A stretch of 64,000 nucleotides of DNA from Caldilineaceae bacterium (GTDB lineage Bacteria > Chloroflexota > Anaerolineae > Caldilineales > Caldilineaceae): positions 1 to 64,000 of the forward strand of contig JACKBA010000034.1 of assembly GCA_020634815.1 (NCBI GenBank), read 5' to 3'. How positions within the stretch are numbered: the stretch's first letter is position 1; each line of letters opens with the position of its first letter. A program made the translations under genes and the position numbers. The notes beneath the pieces were generated by a model. That model searched no databases, was not told where the DNA came from, and saw nothing but the letters and a program-made list of their open reading frames with translations. Of this stretch, positions 8,845 to 16,276 are shown in pieces.

Positions 8845-9086
8845 CAGCGAGTTTGTATGAAGGTTGCGATCGATGTTGATCGAGCCTGTTGTGAATCGGA
8901 ATAGATGAGGGAAAGTTCAAGACGGAAACTATGCGAGTGGTGGCGGGCAGATTGCCTGTCACACAGACGGGACGGATCAATTGGTACAGCGAAGTATCGG
9001 TTCGTAACAAAGGTGTGCTGCTCGGTGCGATTCAGAGATCGGCAGCAATCCCGTTGGGAACTCAGTCGGTTGGATGGGAGTAGAAG

Positions 9087-10199
9087 ATGCCAAACGCACA
9101 AGCTGTACAGTATGACTCAATCGAAAAATATCGGCGCTTTGCCAATAAGGCACAGATTGCCGATGTGATGGCCAAGATGACCGGGGGCAACGTTGACCTG
9201 GTCAGTTACGACGAGGTAGCCCAGCGCATCAAGACGCGCCAGCAAATCGAAATGGGGACGCGTACGGTGCCCCTGAACCAGATCGTCGGAAGCGTAGGGC
9301 GATACCGCGACTTCACGCGCACCTTTCTGCCACGCGCCGGCATCAACGCCGAACGCTGGGCGCGCATCGATGCCGCCATGCATTCGTTGGAAGGCTTCCC
9401 GCCCATCGAACTCTACAAGGTGGGTGAGGTCTACTTCGTGCGCGACGGCAACCACCGCGTCAGCGTGGCGCGCGCCAATGGGCTGACGCACATCGAAGCC
9501 TATGTCACGGATATCCCGACGGACATTCCGCTGACGCTCGAAGATTTCGAGCGCGACCAGTGGATCATCAAAGTCGAGCGGGCGGAGTTTCTGCGTGAGA
9601 CGGGGCTGGACGAGTTGCGGCCCGACAACAACGTGGAGTTGACCGAACCGGGGCGCTACCAGATCCTGCTGCGCCACATCCAGGTGCACCAGTACCTGCG
9701 CAACATCGACCTGGAGAATGCGGGCATCGCTCACCGCCTTTCCTGGGATGAGGGCGTGGCGAGTTGGTATGACAATATCTACCTGCCGGTCGTCGAGGCG
9801 ATTCGCTCCTTCGATCTGCTGGACAGCTTCCCCAGCCGGACGGAGGCGGACCTCTATCTGTGGGTCGCGTTCCACCGCGAGCAGTTGGCCAAGCAGTATG
9901 ATCTGGCGCCGCTTTCGCCCGAGGCGGCCGTCTCCACCTTTGCCGAGACGCACAGCGAGCGGCCCTTGCAGCAGGCTGTTCGGACACTCAAATTCGAGTG
10001 GCATCGTGCCCTGGGCGATCTCGGCAAGCCGCTGGGCATGAGCGAGGAAGAATTCGAAGAAGCGCGCGCCCGCTATGACGCGGGAGAACGCACGCTGGGT
10101 GAAGCCGAGGCGGAGAGCGAAGCAGACCATCCAGGCGACGAGCAGGGCGATTCACCGTCGCCGGTTGTCCCCGCGCAGAATATGCGGGCGGCAGCCTGA
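9087..10199 (+). CDS. ParB-like nuclease-fold protein
   Basis: 370 residues. The ParB/sulfiredoxin-like core is near residues 55-150: 'RTVPLNQIVGSVGRYRDF', 'FPPIELYKVGEVYFVRDGNHR' in segments, and 'DGNHRVSVARANGLTHIEAYV'. The DGNHR box is the nucleotide-binding signature of this fold. The remaining 200 residues are helical with many acidic and aromatic residues ('SWDEGVASWYDNIYLPVVEAI') and a disordered Glu/Asp/Pro tail. There is no partner ParA and no parS, so chromosome segregation is unlikely. A free-standing regulatory or nucleotide-binding role is more likely. The start is supported by GGGAG about 8 bases upstream, and the gene has its own promoter and terminator. Confidence 0.75.
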   Translation: MPNAQAVQYDSIEKYRRFANKAQIADVMAKMTGGNVDLVSYDEVAQRIKTRQQIEMGTRTVPLNQIVGSVGRYRDFTRTFLPRAGINAERWARIDAAMHSLEGFPPIELYKVGEVYFVRDGNHRVSVARANGLTHIEAYVTDIPTDIPLTLEDFERDQWIIKVERAEFLRETGLDELRPDNNVELTEPGRYQILLRHIQVHQYLRNIDLENAGIAHRLSWDEGVASWYDNIYLPVVEAIRSFDLLDSFPSRTEADLYLWVAFHREQLAKQYDLAPLSPEAAVSTFAETHSERPLQQAVRTLKFEWHRALGDLGKPLGMSEEEFEEARARYDAGERTLGEAEAESEADHPGDEQGDSPSPVVPAQNMRAAA

Positions 10200-10237
10200 C
10201 CGGTACGCCGCCATAGGCGCCGGAGTGGGTTTGTACG

Positions 10238-10278
10238 GGCGTCCATTGAGCGTAGAAGTTCGCTCGATGGACGCCTTT
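10238..10278 (+). terminator. Strong hairpin terminator after the ParB-like gene
   Basis: A 15-bp stem with one G.T-type mismatch (arms 10238-10252 and 10261-10275), an 8-base loop and a short TTTCT tract. It lies 38 bases after the stop codon. Confidence 0.75.
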
Positions 10279-10399
10279 CTCGTTGTCGTACGGCCGTGCA
10301 TTCCAAACACCTGTAGAGAGCAGGGCGCCTGCGCGGGCCGGGACGTGCTGAAATCGTATGCCGTGCGCGTAAACCTTCCTTCCCGATCGCATCCCAGTG

Positions 10400-10408
10400 T
10401 GGTAGCAT
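10400..10408 (+). promoter_or_regulatory. Probable extended -10 of pyk (TGGTAGCAT)
   Basis: TGn followed by TAGCAT, about 40 bases before the pyk ATG, in the only intergenic space between the upstream terminator and the gene. The hexamer matches the -10 consensus at four of six positions. Confidence 0.45.
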
Positions 10409-10447
10409 TACGCAAAAATCGCCCAAGAAGTGAGGAACCCGTCGAAT

Positions 10448-12205
10448 ATGTTGCGTGTCAAGATCGTCTGTACCATCGGCCCGGCCAGCCGCGAACTCCC
10501 TGTTTTGCGCAAAATCGCCGCGGCCGGCATGAACATGGCCCGGCTCAACATGAGCCACGGGACCCATGAATATCACGCCGAGACCGTCGAGCGCGTGCGC
10601 ATGGTCTCGGAGCAATTGCAAAAACCCATCGCCATCCTGGCCGACCTGCAAGGCCCCAAACTCCGCACAGGCAAGATGCGTGAAGGAGGCGTACCGCTCG
10701 AACGCGATCAGGAACTGATCCTGACGACCGATGAGATCATCGGCGAGCCGGGGCGCGTGCCGATCCAGTACAAGGAACTGCCCAGGGCGGTCAAGGCGGG
10801 CGAGCGCATCCTGCTCGACGACGGCATGCTGGAACTCGAGGTGCTGGAGACGGGCGAGACTGAGATCCGCACGCGTGTGATCCTGACCGGCGTGCTCATG
10901 AGCAACAAGGGCATGAATCTGCCCGATGCGTCGCTGGACATCCCGGCGCTCACGGCCAAGGACCTCGAAGACGTCAAGTTTGCCCTCGACCACCAGGTAG
11001 ACTGGATCGCCCTGAGCTTCGTGCGCAAGTCGCAGGAAGTGCACGAACTGAAGAACATCATCCAGGGTTATTCCACCTTCGGCCGCGCCACGCCGGTGAT
11101 CGCCAAGATCGAGAAGCCGGACGCAGTCAAGAACATCGACGCCATCATCGACGCGGCCGACGGCATCATGATCGCGCGCGGCGATCTCGGCATCGAGACC
11201 AGCCCGGAGACGGTGCCCAGCGTCCAGAAGATGCTCATCAGCAAGTGTCTGGTGGCGGCCAAGCCCGTCATCACGGCGACGCAGATGCTCGACTCCATGA
11301 TCCGCAACCCGCGGCCGACGCGTGCCGAAGCCAGCGACGTCGCCAACGCCGTGCTCGACGGCACCGATGCCATCATGCTCAGCGGCGAGACGGCGTCGGG
11401 TCAGTTCCCGATCGAGGCGGTCACGACAATGGCCAAGATCGCCGAGGAGGCCGAGCGGCTGCGCCAGAGCATGGGCGCCAAGATCAAGTACAGCGAGCCG
11501 CGCGTCTTCACAGCGGCCGGCGCCATCTGCCATGCCGCCGTCTACACCTCGGTGGAGACCAAGTCCAAGGCTATCATTGCGCCGACGGTGAGCGGCGCCA
11601 CGGCCAAGCTCATGGCGAGCTTCCGTCCGGAAGTCCCGTTGATCGCCGTTACGCCCAGCCCTATGGTGCAGCGCCAATTGACGCTCTATTGGGGAACCTA
11701 CCCGCTCCTGACCAAGCGGCTCAGCAATACCGACGAGGTCGTGACGGACGCCATCAACGTAGCGCACGCCAAGGGCTACATCGGCGAGGGGGATACGGTC
11801 GTGCTGACTGCCGGCGTGGTGGGCAACGTGCGTAGCGCCACGAACCTGATGATGGTGCGCCGCATCGACCGCACCCTGGCGCGCGGCACGGGCATCGGTC
11901 AGCGTGAGGTGGCGGGCGTTCTCATGCACATCAAGCCGCCCATCGGCGACGGCGAGGACATCATCGTCGGCCCACAGCACATCCTCTTTGCCGAGAAGAT
12001 CGACCGCACCTGTATCAAGCTCTTGCGACGCAGCGGCGGGCTGATCACGCTCCAAGGGGGCATGGATAGTCCCGGGGCGGTCGCGGCCGTGGAACTGGGC
12101 CTGCCGGCCATCGTCGGCATCGAAGGAAACCTCAACGAACTGGTCGACGGCATCAGCGTCATCCTGGATGCCAATACGGGGCAGTTGAGTGAGTGGAAGA
12201 AATGA
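10448..12205 (+). CDS. pyk: Pyruvate kinase with C-terminal PEP-utiliser-like domain
   Basis: 585 residues, the long Bacillus-type form. It transfers phosphate from phosphoenolpyruvate to ADP in the last step of glycolysis. Visible hallmarks: start KIVCTIGPASRE, 'NMARLNMSHGTHEYH', 'LADLQGPKLRTG', the active-site strand 'VIAKIEKPDAVKNID' (catalytic Lys), 'GIMIARGDLGIE', 'ATQMLDSMIRNPRPTRAEASD' in segments and 'IMLSGETASG'. After the PK C-terminal domain, about 110 residues (GTGIGQREVAGVL through 'GGMDSPGAVAAVELGLPAIVG') form a phosphohistidine-like domain as in PPDK, but the usual TSHA site reads MDSPGA, so it is probably not phosphorylated. ATG 10448 is preceded by GAGGA; the in-frame GTG six codons upstream overlaps that site. 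Confidence 0.97.
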   Translation: MLRVKIVCTIGPASRELPVLRKIAAAGMNMARLNMSHGTHEYHAETVERVRMVSEQLQKPIAILADLQGPKLRTGKMREGGVPLERDQELILTTDEIIGEPGRVPIQYKELPRAVKAGERILLDDGMLELEVLETGETEIRTRVILTGVLMSNKGMNLPDASLDIPALTAKDLEDVKFALDHQVDWIALSFVRKSQEVHELKNIIQGYSTFGRATPVIAKIEKPDAVKNIDAIIDAADGIMIARGDLGIETSPETVPSVQKMLISKCLVAAKPVITATQMLDSMIRNPRPTRAEASDVANAVLDGTDAIMLSGETASGQFPIEAVTTMAKIAEEAERLRQSMGAKIKYSEPRVFTAAGAICHAAVYTSVETKSKAIIAPTVSGATAKLMASFRPEVPLIAVTPSPMVQRQLTLYWGTYPLLTKRLSNTDEVVTDAINVAHAKGYIGEGDTVVLTAGVVGNVRSATNLMMVRRIDRTLARGTGIGQREVAGVLMHIKPPIGDGEDIIVGPQHILFAEKIDRTCIKLLRRSGGLITLQGGMDSPGAVAAVELGLPAIVGIEGNLNELVDGISVILDANTGQLSEWKK

Positions 12206-12341
12206 GAAGATGAGGGGGTGACAAGGTGACAAGATGACAAGATGACAAGATGAAGACAATGGTCAATTGTTAACGGTCAATTGTTAACGGTCAATTGTCA
12301 ATTCACCGTGTCATCCCCTCATCCTGTCATCCCCTCATCCC
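12206..12341 (+). repeat. Short tandem repeat tract (octamer and heptamer arrays) between convergent genes
   Basis: It starts directly at the pyk stop. Block 1 is (GRTGACAA)n, five near-perfect octamers. Block 2 (12261-12302) is six heptamers alternating GGTCAAT and TGTTAAC/TGTCAAT, i.e. a 14-bp unit repeated 2.5 times. Block 3 repeats TCATCCCC/TCATCCTG. Blocks 1 and 3 are near reverse complements (GATGAGGGGGTGACA against TGTCATCCCCTCATC), so the whole tract can fold back and may also stop transcription from both sides. Confidence 0.85.
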
Positions 12342-13697
12342 CTACACCTTGTCTGGCACTTCGTTCCCCGCCTCGACGATCGCCCGACGAACGTCGACCA
12401 TGGGCAACAGGATCAGCCCGGCGATGAAGAAGATGCCCAGCGCCAGCACCGAGATGCGATAGCTGTCGGTGAACTGGATCGCCAGGCCAAAGAGGAGCGG
12501 GCCCAGCCAGCTTGTGCCGCGTTCGCTGACCTCGTAGAGGCCGAAATACTCGGTCTCCTGCCCCTTGGGGATCATCTGCGAGAAGAGCGAGCGGCTGAGC
12601 GCCTGGCTGCCGCCCAGCACCAGCGCGATGACGGCGCCCATCACAAAGAACTGGCGCCCCGTCTGCAAGAGCGGAGAAAACGCATAGATGGTAACGCCCG
12701 TCCAGATGACGAGGCTGATGATAATTGCGCGTTTCGCCCCGACCCAGCGGGCAAGATAGCCAAAGAAGAGCGCCCCGAAGAACGCCACAAATTGCACCAT
12801 GAGAAAGAGCGGCGGCAGTTCGTCCGCCGTCATGCCCAGTTCCTCGCTGCCAAACTGGGCGCTGAGCGCGATGACCGTCTGGATGCCGTCGTTGTAGAGC
12901 AGGTAAGCCACCAGAAAGAGCATCGTCTGCGGATAGCGCGGCAGGTTGCGCAGCGTGCGCCCCAGTTGCTTGAAGCCGACAGTCAGGTAGTGCTCGCCGG
13001 GCGGCAGGATGCGCTGCGGCTGGCGGTTCTGCAAACGCGACAAGGGCAGGAGCGTAAAGAGCGCCCACCACACGCCGGCCGATGCCAGGCTGATGCGCAC
13101 GGCGTCGCCGCTGCTGATCCCGAACTGCTCGCGCATGGAAAAAAAGACGAGATTCAGCGCCAGCAGGATGCCGCCGCCCAGATAGCCCATCGCCCAGCCG
13201 TAGGACGAAACTCTGTCGCGCTCGTTGGGCGTGGCAATCTCGGGGAGAAACGCGTTGTAACAGACGATGGACGCGCCGAAACTCAGGTTGGCAATGACAA
13301 AGAGCGTGCCGCCGAGCAGGTAATTGGTGCCGTCGAGAAAAAAGAGACCCATGGCCGAGAAGGCGCCGATGTAGGCAAAGATCCCCATGAGCCGCTTCTT
13401 GAGGTGGGTGTAGTCGACCACGGCGCCCATGACCGGCAGCACGAAGACCTGCAAGAGCACCGAGAGCGACACCATGTACGGGAAGAACGCATCGGCGCGG
13501 ATGGGGATGCCGAGCGGATAGACAAAGCCCGATGCGTCGGCCGCTGCCTTGGTCACCGACGTCAGGTAGGGACCCAGGAAAACCGAGACGACCGTCGTCG
13601 AGAAGGCCGAATTCGCCCAGTCGTAGAAATACCAGCCGACCTGCTCGCGCGTGCCAAATAGCCTCCGGCGAGGTTCAGAAGTAGTCGCAGCACTCAT
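12342..13697 (-). CDS. MFS transporter of the UMF1/Atg22-like family
   Basis: 451 residues with about 12 membrane segments. The family signature 'VGWYFYDWANSAFSTTVVSVFLGPY' lies (in segments) at residues 20-45, followed by 'YMVSLSVLLQVFVLPVMGAVVDYT', the cytoplasmic loop 'KKRLMGIFAYIG', 'YNAFLPEIA' and 'RDRVSSYGWAMGYLGGGI'. These are diagnostic of the UMF1 (Atg22-like) branch of the major facilitator superfamily, whose bacterial substrates are mostly unknown. ATG 13697 is preferred over a GTG two codons earlier. The gene is convergent with pyk and runs from its own intergenic region beside the glyA terminator. Confidence 0.9.
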   Translation of the reverse strand: MSAATTSEPRRRLFGTREQVGWYFYDWANSAFSTTVVSVFLGPYLTSVTKAAADASGFVYPLGIPIRADAFFPYMVSLSVLLQVFVLPVMGAVVDYTHLKKRLMGIFAYIGAFSAMGLFFLDGTNYLLGGTLFVIANLSFGASIVCYNAFLPEIATPNERDRVSSYGWAMGYLGGGILLALNLVFFSMREQFGISSGDAVRISLASAGVWWALFTLLPLSRLQNRQPQRILPPGEHYLTVGFKQLGRTLRNLPRYPQTMLFLVAYLLYNDGIQTVIALSAQFGSEELGMTADELPPLFLMVQFVAFFGALFFGYLARWVGAKRAIIISLVIWTGVTIYAFSPLLQTGRQFFVMGAVIALVLGGSQALSRSLFSQMIPKGQETEYFGLYEVSERGTSWLGPLLFGLAIQFTDSYRISVLALGIFFIAGLILLPMVDVRRAIVEAGNEVPDKV

Positions 13698-13784
13698 AGA
13701 CACCGACTTTCGTTATTTGGCTTGCGGTTGAAGGTTGATTGGCGGCAGGCCCTGGCCTACAGGGTCGGGCCGCCAGCGTTGTGC

Positions 13785-13818
13785 AAAAAAGGCCGGTCTC
13801 CATCAAGGAAGACCGGCC
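13785..13818 (-). terminator. Rho-independent terminator of glyA
   Basis: On the minus strand: a 9-bp perfect stem (GGCCGGTCT / AGACCGGCC), a 10-base loop, then TTTTTT. It lies 30 bases after the glyA stop. Confidence 0.9.
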
Positions 13819-13847
13819 TCCCAGTCACTGGAGGGCGCTGCCTGCGC

Positions 13848-15170
13848 TCAGGCCGGCACCGCGAAGCTGCTCATCATGGCCATGACCTGCCCCTGCACCG
13901 CCGATTTCAGTTCGTCGTTGGTCGGATCCTTGGCGACGGCGGCGATCCAGCGCGCGACCTGCTCGAATTCGGCGGCGCCCAGGCCGCGCGTCGTGGCGGC
14001 AGGCGTGCCCAGGCGGATGCCGCTGGTGGTGAGGGCGGGTTTGGTGTCGAAGGGGATCATGTTCTTGTTGCAGTGAATGGCGGAGTGATCGAGCGCCTTC
14101 TCCACCAGCTTGCCCGTAATCTCATTGCCGTGGCGGTCGCTGCCCAGCACGCTGAGGTCGACGAGCATGAGATGGTTGTCCGTGCCGCCGCTGACGATGC
14201 GCAGCCCCTCGGCTTGCAGCGTGCCGGCCAGCACCTGGGCGTTGTCGAGCACGCGTTGCTGATAGGCGACGAAGCCCGGCTTCATGGCCTCGCCAAAGCC
14301 GACGGCCTTGGCCGCAATGATGTGCATGAGCGGACCGCCCTGCGTCCCGGGGAAGACCGCCCTGTCGATCTCCTTGGCCAGTTCAGCACGGCAGAGGATC
14401 AAACCGCCGCGCGGGCCGCGCAGCGTCTTGTGCGTGGTGGTCGTCACTACATCGCAGTAAGGCACCGGGTCGGGATGCAATTTTGCCGCAACGAGACCGG
14501 CGATGTGCGCCATGTCCATCATCAGCCGCGCACCGACGCTGTCGGCAATCGCGCGCAGGCGGGCGAAATCCCAGAAGCGCGGGTAGGCGCTGGCGCCCGC
14601 CACGATGAGCTTGGGCTTGTTCTCCAGGGCGAGACGCTCGACCTCGTCGTAGTCGATGCGCTCGGTATCGGGGCTGACGCCGTAATGCACAAAGTTGTAG
14701 AGCTTGCCCGAACTGTTCAGCCGGAAGCCGTGGGTCAGGTGGCCGCCGTGGTCGAGCTTGAGACCGAGCACGCTGTCGCCCGGGTTGAGCAGCGCCAGGT
14801 AGACCGCTTCATTGGCCTGAGCGCCGGAGTGGGGCTGCACGTTGGCATGATCGGCGCCAAAGAGCAGCTTTGCCCGCGCAATCGCCAGCTCCTCGGCGAC
14901 ATCCACGGCATCGCAGCCGCCATAGTAGCGCTTGCCGGGATAGCCCTCGGCATACTTGTTGGTCAGAACGCTGCCCATTGCGGCCAGAACGCCTGGCGAG
15001 ACGTAATTCTCGCTGGCAATCAGTTCGATGCCGTTGGCCTGGCGCGTGCGTTCCAGTTCGATGGCGGCGTACAATTCAGGATCGGACTCGGCCAGCCACT
15101 GGCGCGGGTCGGGCATGGCAGTCCACGCCGGCACGGTGGACTCGGCATGCGAAGCAGTTAAGACACTCAT
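13848..15170 (-). CDS. glyA: Serine hydroxymethyltransferase
   Basis: 440 residues, the usual length. It converts serine and tetrahydrofolate to glycine and methylene-THF in one-carbon metabolism, with PLP as cofactor. Signatures are clear: 'ELIASENYVS', 'TNKYAEGYPGKRYYGG', 'VQPHSGAQANEAVY', 'MMDMAHIAGLVAA', and the PLP lysine Lys248 in VVTTTTHKTLRGPRGG, followed by 'FPGTQGGPLMHIIAAKAV'. The start is fixed by an excellent Shine-Dalgarno (GAGGAG, 7 bases before ATG 15170); the frame is open 31 codons further upstream but without a ribosome site and across the promoter. It has its own promoter, structured leader and terminator, so it is monocistronic. Confidence 0.98.
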   Translation of the reverse strand: MSVLTASHAESTVPAWTAMPDPRQWLAESDPELYAAIELERTRQANGIELIASENYVSPGVLAAMGSVLTNKYAEGYPGKRYYGGCDAVDVAEELAIARAKLLFGADHANVQPHSGAQANEAVYLALLNPGDSVLGLKLDHGGHLTHGFRLNSSGKLYNFVHYGVSPDTERIDYDEVERLALENKPKLIVAGASAYPRFWDFARLRAIADSVGARLMMDMAHIAGLVAAKLHPDPVPYCDVVTTTTHKTLRGPRGGLILCRAELAKEIDRAVFPGTQGGPLMHIIAAKAVGFGEAMKPGFVAYQQRVLDNAQVLAGTLQAEGLRIVSGGTDNHLMLVDLSVLGSDRHGNEITGKLVEKALDHSAIHCNKNMIPFDTKPALTTSGIRLGTPAATTRGLGAAEFEQVARWIAAVAKDPTNDELKSAVQGQVMAMMSSFAVPA

Positions 15171-15247
15171 GTGGTTACTCCTCAGGAGATCGCTGGAAAG
15201 GGACATCTCACGCCGGCTGTTCCGCTGCGTAGCTGCCAAGCGTGATG
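15171..15247 (-). promoter_or_regulatory. Structured 5' leader of glyA
   Basis: The 77-base leader between the predicted start and the ATG can form a closing stem ACATC-ACGC with GCGT-GA-GATGT (a two-base bulge) enclosing GGC/GCC pairs, ending before the Shine-Dalgarno. glyA leaders often carry ZTP, glycine or other riboswitches. I could not match this to a known consensus. The remaining bases up to 15544 hold the divergent promoter region of the response-regulator gene and two CTGTAAG direct repeats (15340, 15360). Confidence 0.35.
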
Positions 15248-15253
15248 TCGGGC

Positions 15254-15282
15254 AACATAGCACGCTTTCAGGGATTCGTCAA
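15254..15282 (-). promoter_or_regulatory. glyA promoter (TTGACG-17-TATGTT with TGC extension)
   Basis: Minus strand: -35 TTGACG, an exactly 17-base spacer ending in TGC, then -10 TATGTT. This is one of the best sigma70-type matches in the window. Confidence 0.8.
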
Positions 15283-15544
15283 CAGAATTGGGGATGGCAT
15301 TTCGCCTCAGCCGGGTCCAGCCGGCATTTCTGACCGTGCCTGTAAGCAATGCAAGGAAACTGTAAGATTCGCTGACGAAGATTGGTGGTATGGTTGTCCC
15401 CAACCAGCTTTTGCCGATCCTGACACCCAACAGCGCAATCTACGGCCGGTTTGCCAACGCCTTTTTGCGGCGATCTTACAAGACAGCGTCAAGGCAGGCC
15501 ATCGTAGGAGTTTTTTCAATCACATCAACCACCGGAGTGATGAC

Positions 15545-16252
15545 ATGACACACAACACGAAAGTCCTGACGATTGAAGACGATCCGGCGCTGCTGCGCCT
15601 GGTGCAATATACGCTCGCCGAGGAAGGCATGGACGTTGCCACCGCCTCCAATGGGCGCGACGGCCTGCGCCAATTCTACGCGCTCCAACCCGAGCTGGTC
15701 ATCCTCGATTTGATGATGCCGGAGATGGATGGCTGGGAGACCTGCCGGCGGATCCGCGAGATGGCGGATGTCCCGATCATGATGCTCACTGCCCGCGGTC
15801 AGGATGGAGATATGGTGCGCGGGCTTGACATCGGCGCCGATGACTACATGGTGAAGCCGTTCAGCCCCGAAGTGCTGGTTGCCCGCGCCCAGGCGCTGCT
15901 CCGCCGCTCGCGCATGGCCCGGCCCGAAAAAGCGCCGGCCGTCTACCGTGACGATCGCCTGTTTGTCGACCTGGAGGCCCGCCGCGTCTGTGTCGAAGGC
16001 ATGCCGGTACGGCTGACCGCCACGGAATTCAAGCTGCTTGCCTTCCTTGTCGAGAACGCCGGGCGTGTCATGACCTTCCGCCAGACCCTGGAGAACGTCT
16101 GGGGCTGGGAGTATCAGGACGACTCGCACCAGGCGCGTCTCTACATTTGGCGGCTGCGCCAGAAGATCGAGGCCGACCCGAAGAACCCTGTCTACATTCA
16201 GACCGAGTACGGCGTCGGCTACCGATTTGAGAAGCAAGCGAACGCGCACTGA
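15545..16252 (+). CDS. OmpR/PhoB-family response regulator
   Basis: 235 residues. The receiver domain comes first: 'KVLTIEDDPALLRLV' with the acidic pair, phospho-acceptor Asp55 in LVILDLMMPEMDGW, 'MLTARGQDGD', and 'GADDYMVKPFSPEVLVAR' with the conserved Lys. A winged-helix Trans_reg_C domain follows ('RLTATEFKLLAFLVENAGRV', then 'RLYIWRLRQKIE', 'IQTEYGVGYRF'). Such regulators bind tandem 11-bp direct repeats and activate sigma70 promoters. The histidine kinase starts 24 bases downstream, so they form one unit. Four nearby promoters carry matching 11-bp repeats and are its likely targets (inference). The start is fixed by GGAG 8 bases before ATG 15545; the open frame upstream to 15242 lacks a ribosome site. 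Confidence 0.95.
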   Translation: MTHNTKVLTIEDDPALLRLVQYTLAEEGMDVATASNGRDGLRQFYALQPELVILDLMMPEMDGWETCRRIREMADVPIMMLTARGQDGDMVRGLDIGADDYMVKPFSPEVLVARAQALLRRSRMARPEKAPAVYRDDRLFVDLEARRVCVEGMPVRLTATEFKLLAFLVENAGRVMTFRQTLENVWGWEYQDDSHQARLYIWRLRQKIEADPKNPVYIQTEYGVGYRFEKQANAH

Positions 16253-16276
16253 TCGATCTGAACCTGCATACGTCCC

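Noticed and set aside
8655..9086. Small open frames in the spacer before the ParB-like gene
   Set aside because: They overlap the promoter, lack ribosome sites and lie on both strands; no conserved feature seen.
9087..10199. ParB as chromosome partition protein
   Set aside because: No ParA or parS nearby and no helix-turn-helix seen after the DGNHR core.
10073..12259. 728-codon minus-strand open frame across pyk
   Set aside because: Antisense to an unmistakable pyruvate kinase and extending over two intergenic regions.
12206..12341. Possible CRISPR array
   Set aside because: Units are 7-8 bp without unique spacers; this is a simple tandem repeat.
15340..15366. Two CTGTAAG repeats upstream of the response-regulator gene as an autoregulatory site
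   Set aside because: They are 20 bases apart and differ from TTGARACAACT; not the same operator.
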